NCBI RefSeq assembly: GCF_000524195.1
Contig: NW_020170451.1
Location: 79,972-143,971, forward strand
DNA: 64,000 bases
Direction of reading: 5' to 3'
Source: Echinococcus granulosus
Lineage: Eukaryota > Platyhelminthes > Cestoda > Cyclophyllidea > Taeniidae
Every line of letters starts with the position of its first letter. Within the stretch, counting starts at the first letter, position 1. The notes below the pieces were generated by a model, which was given only the letters and a program-made list of their open reading frames with translations, was not told the DNA's origin and ran no database searches. The position numbers and the translations under genes were made by a program. Below are positions 23,780 to 36,679 of this stretch, piece by piece.

Positions 23780-26010
23780 GGCAAATACCCATTCACATAC
23801 CAGCCTTTCTACCAGAAAAGCTAAATCGTCTAACCGAAGAGATGCTCAAGGACAAGTTCATAAAACTCTCAAAATCAAAATGAACCTCACCGATTACTTT
23901 AGTGAGGAATAAGGACAGTAGCATTCGGCTGCGCATCGATTATAGAAAACGGAGGAGGATGTCTTTCCTCATAGATTAATAGTCGGTTTCCCTCCAGACA
24001 TCGAATCAAATTCCCCATATCAAATTCGAAAATTTTTGTAAGCGGACATTATAGAAACATTGAACAATATGCAAGGTCTCTTAACTTACACAATGGTCTT
24101 TATAAATTCCAGACGTCTCCTTTCGGCTCCTTCAACTTAGGGACCACTTTTCAACAGCCTACGCAAACTACACTGATTATGCTACTCTCCATATATTGCA
24201 AAATGAATCTAGATAAGACAGTCGGTTTGAGTAAAGACATTCAGAAGCATTACCCTAGTCTAAAATTAGTATTGGAATGTCTGTAAGAAGCATGTTTGGT
24301 GCCAATTGAAAAGAAATGTCGGCCCTTACATATTAATTGTCTTTTCCGAAAAGTAATTTCGCCTCGGGCGTGGTAGCAACTACAGGAGACCACAAAAGCT
24401 AGTCAGGATCTGACCAATACCCATCAGTCATGGAGGTTTTCGTAGTTCCCTAACCTTAGTAGGCGATTTATTAAAATTTTCAATAAACATCTTACGGGTT
24501 GCAAGACAAGACAAATTTGGGTAAGAGAAAAAGCACGATGAAATATTTAGAGAGCTAAAGCAAATTCTATGCTTCGTACTGCTTCCAGCATTACTTAGTT
24601 TCAATCCAGGTGCCTCACCATCTGTCCCGGACACTGACACTAGTAATGCAGTTCTGGTAGGTTCACTCTAACAAAAGGATGATGATGGTTGGGGATATGC
24701 CATCGCTAATGAAAATACCGAATGTGATCAGGAGATATCACAAGTTACTCCCGAATGGGACCTCGTCTGTATTTTCACGATGGTCAGGTATTTTAGACAC
24801 TGTCGGATAGCGGGAAAGCTTAGATAATCAAGCATTGGCCTGGTTGAAAACAAGGAATTTTTGCAGCACGACTTCATTGTGCAATGAAGAAAAGGCAACG
24901 CTGACATCTTTTCTCGCAAGCTAGACCTTGTAGAATTCAGCGTCGTTTCCACCAATACCATCTTATTGAACTAACTCACTAAATACCAGCAAAGAAGTAA
25001 AATACAAATCCTGATACGGCTCTGGTGTACTAGAGGTTTCTCACATCCTGTTACAAAAAAACTGTAAAAGGAACTCCATCTCCAAGCAAAATAATTAGAC
25101 GTATGGGACAAAAGTGGTCGAAGCAGTCCCCAGATGGTGAGGTCCTAGTATTACCAAATCGGAGTGGAGCACCTACCTAGGCGCTTAGTTGTTTTAAGTT
25201 CATTGGTACAAAGTGTTCGTCAGGATTTAAGTGAGAAGTTAGACTGCGTAGGAGGAGAGAAGACGCTAGAGGCCTCTAGCGTAAGGCACTATTGAATCGT
25301 AAGCCGTCGAAGTTATACGCGATTTGTGCCGGGCCTGCATTACTAGTGGTAGATTCAAAAGACTACCTCACAATCCTTGTACCACGTCGATCCACGCCAC
25401 AGGGTGCCTGCACACACAGTAGCTATTGACATTGTGGGTCCATTAAAGACCACACAGAGAGAGAAAACAGTATATCTTTGTAATGATAAACCGTTTCGCA
25501 AAAGTCGCGAAGTAAAACCTCTGAACAATCAAGACGCTGAAACCGTCACTCCTGTTACCTTCCACCGGTGGATAGTCGACACTGGATTCCCGAGACTGGG
25601 CATGGTGATCAGAATGCCAACTTTAAGAGTTTATTTTATAGAGAACTACAGAATATTTCCGGAATCTTAAACGTATGCAACATATGCCGACAAGGCAGTT
25701 AATAGGTGGAAAGAATACATCACTCTTTAATCAGACTTTCCAAGGTTTTCACTAAGGACATTCTGCTGAGGGATTGAGATTTGTACCTAGACCCGTGTCA
25801 CCCTAAGCATAGGGTGGCAGTCTACTCATCATTTAACATTTCATCGTTTTAAGAGGCGCCAGCCAATATCCTCTTTGCTTAACATTGAAGTGTTTAATCC
25901 CAGCACTCCAGGGGATGTAATGCCACCAGAAGTGAGTTAATTACCCACGCTCGAGCACGACCACCAATGTTTGTTGGATGGAGGGAAAAAGACATAATAA
26001 GACAAGGGTA
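23780..26010 (+). pseudogene. Decayed Ty3/gypsy pol: reverse transcriptase, RNase H, integrase
   Basis: Many stops and frameshifts, but the order of landmarks is that of Ty3/gypsy pol. Near 23,850 comes the start of reverse transcriptase (NRLTEEMLKDKF, TSPITLVRNKDSSIRLRIDY). Near 24,120 comes the PFGSFNLGTTFQQ segment. Then come LVLECL.EACLVPIEKKC (24,250-24,330) and YYRKF-like residues near 24,470. An RNase H region follows up to about 24,960. Integrase core motifs sit at 25,377-25,670 (AIDIVGPLKTT, then VDTGFPRLGMV). The YxDD catalytic segment of the reverse transcriptase appears deleted between 24,180 and 24,240, and the HSDQG segment of integrase is corrupted. It cannot be functional. An LTR of the TRIM-like family follows at 26,585. 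Confidence 0.8.
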
Positions 26011-26584
26011 GAAGGCTCAACGTCTACCAACGTCTAGACCCATTCCACCCTGCAAAGTGCATTGTGGGCTCTACCAACCCTGTGGCAAAGCCGCCTTTGA
26101 GTGATAAAGGTAATCTATCTCTCCAACAAATCACTTTGCCAACGATATACAGACCCACGCAGAACCAATCACGGCTCACCTTAATAAAACGCATCCTTAC
26201 AGAAGTGCACCGTCGGTTGGATTCAAGAATGGGGTTTACGTGTCAATTAACGAAGGAACCACATTAAAATGGCATACGAACAGTTATAAAGCCTTGTCAT
26301 GTATATGTTTAAATTCACCTTCTAGGTGTCAAGCGAGGAGTTTGGATTGAGCCCATAAATTAGTAGACGCCATCGGGTTTGGAGGAGGAAACAAATCCGG
26401 ATTTTCCCATAAAATTTGCATTATTTATACAATTTTATGTGCCTACAACCCATGTTGTCATCCTCTAACCGTTCTTCTTGACCCGAAAGTCTGAAGCTGA
26501 AGGGGGAAGGGAAAATAGAGAGGAAATTGCACATCCGTGGGAAGTTCTTATGGTATTACGCGAATGTTCACTACTAAGGCAAGA

Positions 26585-26774
26585 GTATAATTAGATGGTT
26601 GTTTATCTCTCGGTTTTGGCGAGGAGCCACTTTTAACATGGCCTCTGTACCAAGCCGCGTGGGCTGGCCTTAAGACCATTTCAGGAGCCAAAATACCTTC
26701 TCTGTGCTAAATATATATGTTCTGCCCGGGTATTATGTCTTCTTTCATCTTCAGAGAAGTCTCAGGGCGCTACA
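26585..26774 (+). mobile_element. LTR downstream of the gypsy pol, same LTR family
   Basis: The sequence starts near GTATAATTAGATGGTTG and continues TTTATCTCTCGGTTTTGGCG. It contains ATGGCCTCTGTACC and ends GAAGTCTCAGGGCGCTACA, the canonical family end. It lies about 575 bp after the last integrase-like sequence on the same strand, where a 3' LTR is expected. If it belongs to that element, the TRIM-like elements share their LTR with an autonomous gypsy. Confidence 0.7.
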
Positions 26775-29700
26775 AGAGCCCATGCGAGAAAAACGCGCCA
26801 CTTGCTGTTGCAAGGTCTTGTTGGACGAAAAATGGTAGGAAGCTGCTTATGATCACAAATCACTCAATGCTGGCTATGAGCTCTCATTCTATTAGGTATT
26901 TGTGAGTGTGTACCAACTCACTTTTAAATCAAATTTTGGCTATTACTGTTGATCACATAGTTTTAGAGTAATTTAGAGTGATCTAATGACATACAAAACA
27001 ATGCTTTATTTTATCTTCTTCCTAGTTTGCATTTTCAAAACTTTTAAGCTAAATGGGTCTGTTCGAAAAAAAAATTCAATATGTCCAACTTTTTGCCTTA
27101 ATTTTGATCCTAAATTGACAAATATCGGTGTTTACACATATTTTTTTGATTATTAATGGCACGGTCTCATATACCGTTTACCACCTCATAACCGATGATG
27201 ATAGTACTGCTTCTTGAATCTAACAGATGATGTTCATTTAGCCTTCTCTTGGTGACGTGCTTGCCCTGGGAAGTTGTAACTTACAGATGTCAAATTTTTT
27301 TGCATTCTTTACGCCTTTCTTGACTTCCTTCTGGTTGGTTTTTGACTGTGGATTAGAGTTTGTGGTAGGTGCTGACTGACGAGTCTATTTGTTAAGAAAA
27401 TTTTACTGTCACTTAGTCCTGCAATTGTAACAGGCCTTAGCTTGCGTTCGATGTGGGGAATTTTATCAATAAATACTTTACCCATTATGTCTGATGAAAC
27501 GCAATCTCACGGTGCTTGCGTAAAAGACTTCCTGTCTGCGCGCTCTTCCCTGGGTGGGTTCTTAAGCAGATGAATTACGTTTCATCACAATATTTATTAA
27601 TACCCTTTTAATAATCCTCTGAATCTGCTTCAAAGACATACACTGGGATTTGCCGTGCATCACTGCTGTTCAGTATGATCCTTATCATCTCTTGCTTTAG
27701 AACTGTCATCTTTAAAAGTTTATAACCTATGCGATTGTTTTCCTCATCGTTAGCGTAAAGTTGGCTTTCTTGCACATTCGTAGACCTTTATTGCCGATGG
27801 ATGCGGCATGGACTTCTGTCATGTTACGGACTACTTCGATTTTCAATCATACTAAGTTTACGTGCGCAATCGACTTCTTACAGTACGACCTGAACAAATA
27901 ATATCTTGCTGAATGGGTGGTGCCATCCCCTTCTTTCAAGATCTTTCGTGTACTTTTGAGGGTGTGCCTTGGTGTGGATGGCTTGGTGATTTGCTTCAGT
28001 TCCAACGGTCCCAGGCGTGATTCCTCTCCACTTTGGACTACTCTACTACTTCCTTGCCGATCTGATTTCGCCACTATCAACAAAGCTACCTCCAGAGATA
28101 TTTTAATTGAACACTTCCGATTCCAAACCCAAGTTTTATTTGAACGTCTCTAAAGTTCCTCTCCGTGATTTTAGTCGCGTCAACTTGAAGTTCATGTAAA
28201 TTCGTAGTAATCTGTATCTTAGTTTACAAGACGGGTGATCTGGTAATGTACACACTCGCATTTTTTAAAATATCAGTACTTGTTTAAAAGCTATCTTCGG
28301 GGGGGGGGGTAGAGTTCCCGTGTGATTAGTGCTGCGTCAAGTACTGGGCGTATGCGCCTAAGTGGCCCGTTAGACTTCGAATTAGTAGAAACAGGTGTTT
28401 CTTCGGTGACCTAACGGTGTGTGCGCCCAGTTCTATTTCTACCAATGAGTTGGCGTCGCAGTTGTTGCATTTAGCCCCTCTTAGTGAAGGCGTGATCACT
28501 AGTATTGTATAAGTAATGAGGCCGGTTGGGTGGTCTTACGCGGCCAGTGTTAGCTATCAATAACTTCAATTGGCGTCGGAAGCAAAGCTCCCCTCTTCGA
28601 CTGCGTGGTGGTACTTGCGTGGTTAAAATAGTTGCTTTGGGACGACCAGTAGCAGATGTACCAATCGCGATGGGAAATTATACGCCTGTTTATTCTGATC
28701 CAGATTTGAATATTCAAAGTAGAATGCTGAGGTGGGCCCCACGCTAGCAGACCAAATGTTTCCCTTTTAAGAGTTTGTCAATTTGCTTTGCAATGCTGGA
28801 GCTGTTGCGATTTCCTAGGGGTGGTGAATCACCTCAGCCAAAGTTTGCATGCTTTTCCCGAGTTTCGATAAAATTTTGTTCCCTAATCTCTACAAAGTCT
28901 CGTTATTTGTCCGTGACAGTTTATAGGATTCCCCATAGTCTGAAAGATAGCATTAATAAATCACATTTAGCATTAAGAAGGACGCTGCACAGTGTGGTAG
29001 ATTTAGGGGCAACTTGGCATTCGTCAGATCTCCAAAGTGTCACAGTTTTCTTTTTGAAAGGTACATTTTGACAAGTAGAATTAAGCCAAACGATTTTTCC
29101 ACGAAGAAAGACTCATTAATGTCCTTGACTTGGATCGTCGGTGTCATGAGCAGCTTGGTCACTCTACGTCACAAATTGAATGCGCGCTACTTGAAAGTAA
29201 TTCCTGCTTTTCGTGCTCAGTTTTGCACGCGATCGCGAATTCAGTTGTGCAATTGAGAATTAAAAAGCAGAACTACTTATTCCTGTTATCAATCGTTAAA
29301 TTAACTACGCCAGTAAATTAAGGAGGCAGTGATATTGCAATCGGTACTTTTGTTCAAAGAAAATTATGCCAGTGATTGTGAGCTACGACTGGCATCATGG
29401 GCACATTTAGTTGTGACAATGAAACACAAATGATGAATTCGTCTTGTCCATAGAGTCGCGGTCAAGTTACTTTAAACCTAGTAAACTATAATTTAAGGGG
29501 TAGTGATGACATCCCAGCTGGCGCTGGAGGTCGACGAGGAATTTCATACCAATCCGACTAACCAGGCGTGGTTATAAATGTTTTCTACCCTAACGTTTTT
29601 TAGATTTGAGAGGTCTAGAAATAGTCTTCCTTCCTCAATTTAATTTAATTCCCACCAGCCGCTCGAAAAGAAATAACTCAGACTGACACTTTACAGATCC

Positions 29701-29869
29701 CACTAATAATGCGTAGAAACATTTATTTCATTAGTTTAAATGATACCTTTGTTTCAGTGGGGAGGCTAGTCCTCTATGCTTCATTATCATCTTTTATTCG
29801 CAAAATATATTCATTTGAATAATTGGAACACAACCAGCCTGGATTTGAAAAAGGGGGTGAGAGTGCTCA
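26775..29869. other. Gene-free stretch with a GC-richer, possibly retroelement-derived block
   Basis: Most of it is AT-rich and shows nothing recognisable. The block 28,300-28,760 is visibly GC-richer, starts with a run of 11 G at 28,299-28,309 and has a 73-codon + strand opening at 28,526-28,747 without a known motif. At about 29,127-29,160 the + strand reads DRRCHEQLGH, reminiscent of the zinc-binding start of retroelement integrases, but the supporting cysteine pair is not convincing. Confidence 0.35.
28299..28309 (+). repeat. G homopolymer, 11 bases
   Basis: Eleven consecutive G at the left edge of a GC-richer block. It is the longest G run noticed in the window and may be a slippage-prone site or an assembly artefact. 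Confidence 0.8.
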
Positions 29870-30049
29870 TGTAGCGCCGTGAGTCTATCCTGGAGACGAC
29901 AGAAGTCATGATACTAGGGTGGAATATGTTTTACCAATGGCGATGGCGACTGCCATGACGCGGTCATACCACTCAGCTGAAGTACAAAGGTCTAACCCTA
30001 AGTGTCTGCAAGACCAAAATGGAGAGCTAACAAATCACCAAATTACCGC
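29870..30049 (-). mobile_element. Solo LTR of the family, minus strand
   Basis: Read on the + strand it begins TGTAGCGCCGTGAG (the reverse complement of the LTR end) and carries CATGATACTAGGGTGGAATATG and TGCCATGACGCGG. It finishes in the complement of the family start (GGAGAGCTAACAAATCACCAAATTAC). No gag-like sequence is attached. Confidence 0.68.
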
Positions 30050-30449
30050 TTTTAAATTTCATTAGCACTACCACAGATAGAACACCCATTTAGGCTAATG
30101 GTGATCGAACTCGAGACCATCTACTGATAGTTCTATGGACCTGTATGCAAATGGCATTTGGCTTTTCGGTTTACTCGCTCTGGTGTTAAAAAACTGGCCA
30201 CAACCATGACACAAGACTCTGGTTGTTCATTTAAATTAACTGAAAGTGACCGTATTCCGACTCATCCCTTAGCATTTAAAAGAAGTTGAATCTGAGCTAT
30301 TTAAATTAATGACCGTTTATTTTAGATATCATTGTTTGTCAAAACATCGAGTCTGATAAGGTAATATATGGAGGATTTGTCACTAATCTTCCTATCTAAT
30401 TAAAATCCACACATTCTTTTTAGAGTAAATTACTGTTCAAATTGCACAG

Positions 30450-30647
30450 TGTAGCGCCCTAAGACTTCCCTAAAGAAGAGCGAACTCATAATACTCGGGC
30501 TGAATAGGCAGTGGCAACGTAAAAAGGGGGCTTGGAGCTACTGGCATGTCCCGGAGGCCAGGCCATTCGGCGGAGGTGCAAGGAAGGAGTCTTCAGGCGG
30601 TTTGTTACCAAAACCTAAAGTTAAACAAACATTTAATGCATTGCACA
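30450..30647 (-). mobile_element. LTR of the family, minus strand (best preserved solo copy)
   Basis: 198 bp. On the minus strand it begins TGTGCAATGCATTAAATG and TTTGTTTAACTTTAGG, contains GGCCTGGCCTCCGG and ATGCCAGTAGCTCC, and ends GGAAGTCTTAGGGCGCTACA. Both canonical TG and CA ends are kept. It lies about 280 bp beyond the RNase H remnant of a minus-strand gypsy fragment (30,900-31,540), which is the 3' side in that orientation, so it may be that element's 3' LTR after loss of integrase. Confidence 0.78.
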
Positions 30648-30899
30648 TACGATACTGAAAGAAACTTCTAAAACTAGTAATTTGTGAGATTCGGCAATTT
30701 GGAGAACTAGTTTTTCTTCATCAACGGATGGATGCTTGCATGTAGAGCTGGAAGCCATTCATTTATGTGGAAGTTGCATTTAATAACCTGTAGTCACACT
30801 TTTCCTCCTAGTCAATTAAACCTGCTAAGGTAATGTTAATAAGGAGGCTTAAAATTAAAAAAGAGATTGGGCCCACTTTCAATAGGGTTTTAATTAAAC

Positions 30900-31540
30900 T
30901 ATGCCGTCAGAGTCCGTAAGGTCAAACAAAGTTTTGTGGGACACCTTGTCCTTTCATCCACATTGCAAGTCTGCCTGATGGTTTTGGGCTATGAATGTAA
31001 AGTCCACCAACTGGCAGAACTGAAAGTAGTGTTGCAGCAATTTTGGATGACGACAAATGAGTCTCCTATCTTTTAGTGTTTGCAGGTGGTCGTCGCACGA
31101 TTTTTCATTCTTTTAGGAATGACCACAGGGCTGCAATCATGAATATGGCCAGAGCTTCGCATTATTATAATTTGACTTTGTTCGGCATTAAGTAGTAGTG
31201 TAGGATTTTAGTGCAAGCCGTGTATCAGCTAATAAACTTATCTTCTCAGGAAGATGAATGAAATAAGTTACATTGAATATTTGGTGCAACTTTACAGTCA
31301 GCTTCTATCATGCTTTCGAAGGGCATTTAAATGCTCCTTTCAGAAAATTTAAAGCCTGATTTGAACAGACTAGCTGTGTTCCACGTCGAGATTTTCTCGG
31401 GGCACAAAGATCAGAAATGTTTTGAAAACTCCCTAACAGTGCAGTACACCAGCAACGAGAGCTTATGAAATGGGGACTGATCACGCCCTTTGTAGGCGTG
31501 GGAATCAAGTAACAGCGGCATTTCTTCTCCAAGTACACTG
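30900..31540 (-). pseudogene. Ty3/gypsy pol fragment, end of reverse transcriptase plus RNase H
   Basis: On the minus strand an opening from 31,538 to 31,308 ends in GTQLVCSNQALNFLKGAFK, matching the usual F.WT.ECQ.AF..LK..L stretch that begins RNase H in gypsy elements. Downstream on the same strand come EALAIFMIAALWSFLKE (near 31,150) and PSGRLAMWMKG (near 30,950), in the order expected for the RNase H region (ELLAI...F, then EP.GRLARW). Stops and frameshifts are frequent. Integrase is missing before the LTR at 30,450. Confidence 0.55.
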
Positions 31541-33558
31541 AGAGTTATTTGGCGTGTTGTACTGCTTTCTAGCTGGATGACATTTCAATACAGATTGAAA
31601 ATAATTTCGAACTCAAATGGGTGCAGCTAGTGCAGCCTTTCTTAATCACTTTCTGGGAAAGACAGTGGAATCCTAATGTTGAGTGGTGGGTTACAGGAAT
31701 GAGCTTAGACACCAATCCTAAGGTAAACCTCCTCATTTTTACTTATTTCACAACCTTCTGTAAATAAATGACTTTTAAGTTCAAAAAGGGAGAACTTTGT
31801 GAGTGGATCTACATTTTTTTGGATATCAAGGTTTCCAAGCGGTACACCATTTCAAACATGCAGCTGGCTTACTCCATTTCAAGTAAAATAAAAGCTTATG
31901 GCGTTTGAAAAACCTCATTTGATAAGTTTTTGAAAGTAAAAATATGCATAAAGGTATTTAAAAACCAAAGTATTCACTTTAGTTTTTTCACACATTTTAT
32001 TATCTGTTGTCGAAGGCGAACATTAAGGAGATCAAAAGGATTATTCAATCAATGAGCTACGGGGGAAATTGTTAACAGAGCCAATTATCACGAAGGGATC
32101 CTAGTGATGCCATGTCTCAAGCTACTACCACTAACTTGATCACACGCAAGACGCTTGTCTTCATAGCATTCCCTAGTTTGAAAGAGCATCAAACAAAAGC
32201 ATAGGTGTACTAATAGACAATAAAGCTAACCATCAATAGGCCTGTGAAAATGTATTTGTAAATAAGGCTCCATTTTCCGATAGCATGATTCAGTTCATCT
32301 TTAGGAATTCCCATTAAAAAGTGCTTTTCTTTGTTACACATACATTAAAAGATCTCTCCTTCACTCACATCTATGGTTTAACCAATTATTCATGGCACCA
32401 GACCTCAAATCGATTTCTGATTCATACTTCTCATTCCTTCTGTGATACTTTAGTTGTTAGCCTAACACTTCGTTTTAATTACGAGGACACTAGTGGGCAT
32501 GACTATTTTACTTCCGCCCATAGGTACGGCCGCCGCCTTCCTTCTCCTTCAACGACGTCTTGAGGCTTTGCACTTCTATATCATAATCACACCATTAATT
32601 GAAGTCTCCTAGAGTTAGATTTGTTACTGAATTAATCAGGATGGAGTATATGGTTTCGTACACACCAGTGCGCTTTCGTAAAGGCTGTGGTGAAGCTTTG
32701 GATTTATGTGTCATCTGCGTCCCTCAGCAGACACTTTAATTGACGACCTGAGTTCCTAAATAGTCACGATTACGGATAGGCGACTGGGGCATGTGATACG
32801 GAAGCGTCCACTAAATCCTAATTGACAGTTCTAAGCAAAGCAATTATGGGACGAATATGCTCAACCTTTAAAATGGACATCCACATTTTGGTGATTCCAA
32901 CCTAACGCCTAAAGCAAATGAATAAATTCAATTTTAAATTCCTGAAGTTAAAGCGATAGTTTATAGAGCTGTAAAATCTCACGATCAAATCATTCAATTG
33001 TTAAATAATTCATAACGTCAATCAAAAACGATCGCAAGTTATGATTCACTTGATCCTTGTTTGGTACAAGTACTGCTTTAGAACAGGGATGAGTTAATTA
33101 GGGGCAGAGTTTGCCCAATCCTCAACGATATTTAAACATGTGCTCTATTTATTTACCAAATGAAAATCATCCACGAATATTACTGAGATTCAATACGCTG
33201 GTAAGCGAAAAGGTCCTATGATTAAGCCTGAGGCCACTCGGCTTCATAAATACTGCCTCAGCACAAAAGAGGGTTCCCTGCCCGTCAATGCCGCATCCTT
33301 CCTATATTTTCTCTATTCGGTCCGGTTCTCCCGAAACCTTCCATATTTTCCGGGTCACTTTGTTGCTTCAAAATAAATTACTCAATTTTTGACTAAACAC
33401 TTACAAAATGCTGGTGGCGTGGTTTCTACTTTCCCAATTGTATTTTTGGTTAAAGCAGGCAACCACATTTTGGAAGGCGAAATAAAACTACTAGAGTTGG
33501 CAGTTATGTTCTCAAGGCTCTGTGTACCTGACTTTCGATCTCATTAATTACACGATGG
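31541..33558. other. AT-rich stretch, no gene recognised
   Basis: An 80-codon + strand opening at 32,321-32,563 has no domain. The segment lies between two minus-strand gypsy pol fragments in the wrong order for one element, so it may mark the join between separate insertions. The + strand at 31,690-31,730 vaguely recalls a reverse-transcriptase thumb segment but is too short to call. Confidence 0.35.
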
Positions 33559-33750
33559 TTAGAGTTTCATGGCAAAGAAGTAATCCTTTACATAAGTAGC
33601 AAAGCACTTTAGCAACACGCATCGAATTGTGTCGATGATTTTGTCGTAGGTATGGTGTCTTGTAAAGTTGCCACCTTGTCGAAGACTATTGACCCAAACA
33701 CTACTAATAACTTCAGTAAAGTAGGTAGGAAAGAATAGGGTCATTTGCAT
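33559..33750 (-). pseudogene. Ty3/gypsy integrase core fragment
   Basis: A 63-codon minus-strand opening contains FTEVISSVWVNSLRQGGNF followed by DKIIDTI. This resembles the integrase core segment with the second catalytic aspartate (W...G.P..LHSDQG.NF.S..F). The aspartate is lost here: the segment reads SLRQGGNF, missing the residue just before QG. Only about 60 residues are recognisable, so this is a dead fragment, and identification rests on one motif. Confidence 0.4.
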
Positions 33751-34436
33751 TTTGGAAGGAAATTACGAACAAAAAATACCTAAAAAAGACTACGATAAGA
33801 TTGCTGAAATACATTTTAATTTCCAATTTTATACTCCAAACAAAATTGTCAGCGTTAAAATTGTCGCCAATAGCATAATTGAATAACACATTAGCATAAC
33901 CCCTTCACCTCTTCAGTTTATCAACAATACCCGCATAATGCTGCCGAGATTTTCCACAGATCTATTAAAACGTGGCATATTCCCACACTACAGAGTGAGG
34001 ATAAATGTTATTAACTGATTATAATGCGCATTGAAGTAATTTCGACACGACAGAGACCATCTTCTGTCAATTTTCCCACATTTTTGGTACAAAACCTCTC
34101 TAGGCTTTGGAAGACTTTATCGCTCCTTAATGAGTTGGTAGTAGTTGTTGCCATCCCTCCTGCAGTTTCGCTTTTAAGCTTTTACAAATCTACACTTCAC
34201 ACGATTTGGTAGTCTTTAAATGGAAACACTTGATACCGATGTGAAAGTGGTAAGATGGTAGGGGTTTGTACGAAACTCACTATAGCGACTTAATTGAAAA
34301 TAGTTCAACTAAAGAAATCGACATAGGTGAAGCTGACTTGCGTAAACTAACAATGAATTCCGCGACTAATGTAGTTTCCAAAGAAATTCTATTAACCTTC
34401 TTGGCGTCTATATTTTAACAACAAATTAGGCAGATC
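33751..34436. other. AT-rich spacer, nothing recognised
   Basis: A 62-codon + strand opening at 34,024-34,212 shows no motif. It may be part of the decayed gypsy insertion to its left. Confidence 0.35.
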
Positions 34437-34613
34437 TCTATAGCCCTCTGAGACTTATCTGAAGATGAAAGACACAATGCTTGGGTAGAACGTGTATTGT
34501 CGATATATAGAAGGGATAGGGGCTGATGACATGGCTTAGAGGTATAACAGCGCAGCCTCTAAGTAGCTCCTTACCAAGACCGAGAGTTAAACATACATTT
34601 AAAGTATTGCATA
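34437..34613 (-). mobile_element. Solo LTR of the family, minus strand
   Basis: On the + strand it begins TCTATAGCCCTCTGAGACTT (worn LTR end), carries the complement of the AGGAGCTACTTAGAGG segment, and ends CGAGAGTTAAACATACATTT then AAAGTATTGCATA, the complement of the family start. It is degenerate but full length. Confidence 0.65.
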
Positions 34614-36679
34614 TGAAAGACTAAAATTGCTCGAAATCAAACCTTTAATGATTTAAACTGTTAGTTTTTTTCGAAGACTAAATACTTTGGTCATGCATTA
34701 TGTTCGCACCCCTGTGAAGTCTGGATATTAACGCCACTTGTAATATCTTCAACTCAACCTCATTTTCAGCGAAATCAAATATTAGTAAATTAAATGTGTA
34801 GTTAATTGAAAAATTTAAAACAATAGTAGGCTTTCGAAGTCGTAGATGCACTCCCTTCTCCGATTCGTGTGAAGACGCTTTTCGATGCAGACACACAGGT
34901 CAGAAGCCTACTTAAATCATTTGTCACGGAAAATTTAAAGGTGCAAGTATGTCGTTCACGATCCTGTCCCTCCAGTTTTCAGGTACATTCAATTCCAAAG
35001 TGCCCGGTAAATATGCTAAAGAAAGATGAAAAGAGATTTAAATATTATTGACTCAGGCGTGTCAATCACTCCGATATTAAAAGCAATACACCTCACCATA
35101 CCTTAGAAATAATGCAGAAAATATTGTAAATCTACTAAATATATGTAATGTGGATTACTTACAAGCAAAAGAACTGATCAGGTGAATTTGGACAGTATAC
35201 TCTGATCATTTAGGCCCAAAAATTGCGGAGTTCTTTCATGCATACTAAATGCTGTCAGTCAAGCAGCTCATTAACAGCAATACGCACTACATATAAGTAA
35301 TGAATTTAAAAATCAATTAAATGAAAATGAAGTCAAAATGGTAGGGAATGTCACATTTGCATTTTATGTTAATAGATTTCATCACGGAAGTTGCTCATTT
35401 CTTCGTATTCCTCAATGATTTTGATGCAGCAATGGGTTTAATGACTGAATCAGTTTTATAGCGTAATTCCTCTGAATATCCTGTTGAACAGGGTTAAATT
35501 TACTCGGCTAATTTTAAAATTAAGTGGGAAAGTAAATCGCGCCTAAGCCTTGCCAGATAGCATTATTAATTACAATGTCACTTTACTAATATTAAATCAA
35601 ACGCAATTTATGTCAAGAATTGGGTGGAAGACGGAAGCAAGGTGTACTCCCAAGGACTGGGATTTGTCAGAACAAAACCCTTTGTCTTAGATAGGTCCTA
35701 GAAATTGTTTTTTTTTATAAAAGTAGGTGGTTTAGCATGACTTTCTTGGTATAAAAAGTGGGGAACTGAGAGATTGTTATGCTAAGCACAGTTTTGTCAT
35801 TCTATTCAAACATAAGAACATTGGTTTTATTCTCGCCTTTATAACATCCAAACAAACGAATACACCCATTCATTAAGAATTGCCAAGTTTTTCAAAATTT
35901 GGCAACCTGTTGATTTTCTTCCCCATAATCTATTCATTCATTCGTCAGTATTTAGGGATTAACAATGCATGCATTGTTCGATTCTGAATCTACTTTGCTG
36001 CCTGAATTGAATACCCGCGGTAAATGAATTACCCACGCAAAAATCCGTCCTGAATGAGAGTGACTAAAGGAGGAAAAGGTGTTATTGACATATGAGGCAT
36101 TTATAACTACTAACGATTTCTTTTTATTACTCACGTGTTTATTTAAGCAGATAAGGTGGCTGAACATACCTAAAGAAATGTTAATTCGAATTAACATTTA
36201 GGAAGATATGCCAACCAACGCCGTAAGTTGGAAAGCATTAATTAGAATCCACTCAGGGCAGATGTAACATCAGTATGCGGTTTGCGTAACAATGGTAAAA
36301 CTGTGTTAAGCGTATTCAAGTAGGAGGAGAGACTACAATTGAAGTTGTCTATATTGCTCCTACTAAGAAATAAAACCAATACCAACTCTCATTGTCTCCC
36401 AAAATTCTTGTTCACATAGTAAATTTAATAAATTTTGAAAGGGTTTATTCGTGGCAAGATGACGTCGGTATCACGTCGCAGAAATTGCTTTCTCAGAACT
36501 ACTTATGATGAATGGTTAATTTAAGAAAATCCTTAACATACGTGCTCTTGATCAAGAGAGTTTTCATTCGAAAATGCAAGCTACAGTGATAACTTGACTA
36601 TACAAGTATAAAGGTATCATCGTCTTCCTTGACGATTCTTTGTAAAGACCTATTTTCAAAAGATCAATCGAGTGGGACT
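34614..36679. other. AT-rich stretch, no gene recognised
   Basis: Both strands have short openings only (72 codons at most) and no motif. Confidence 0.4.
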
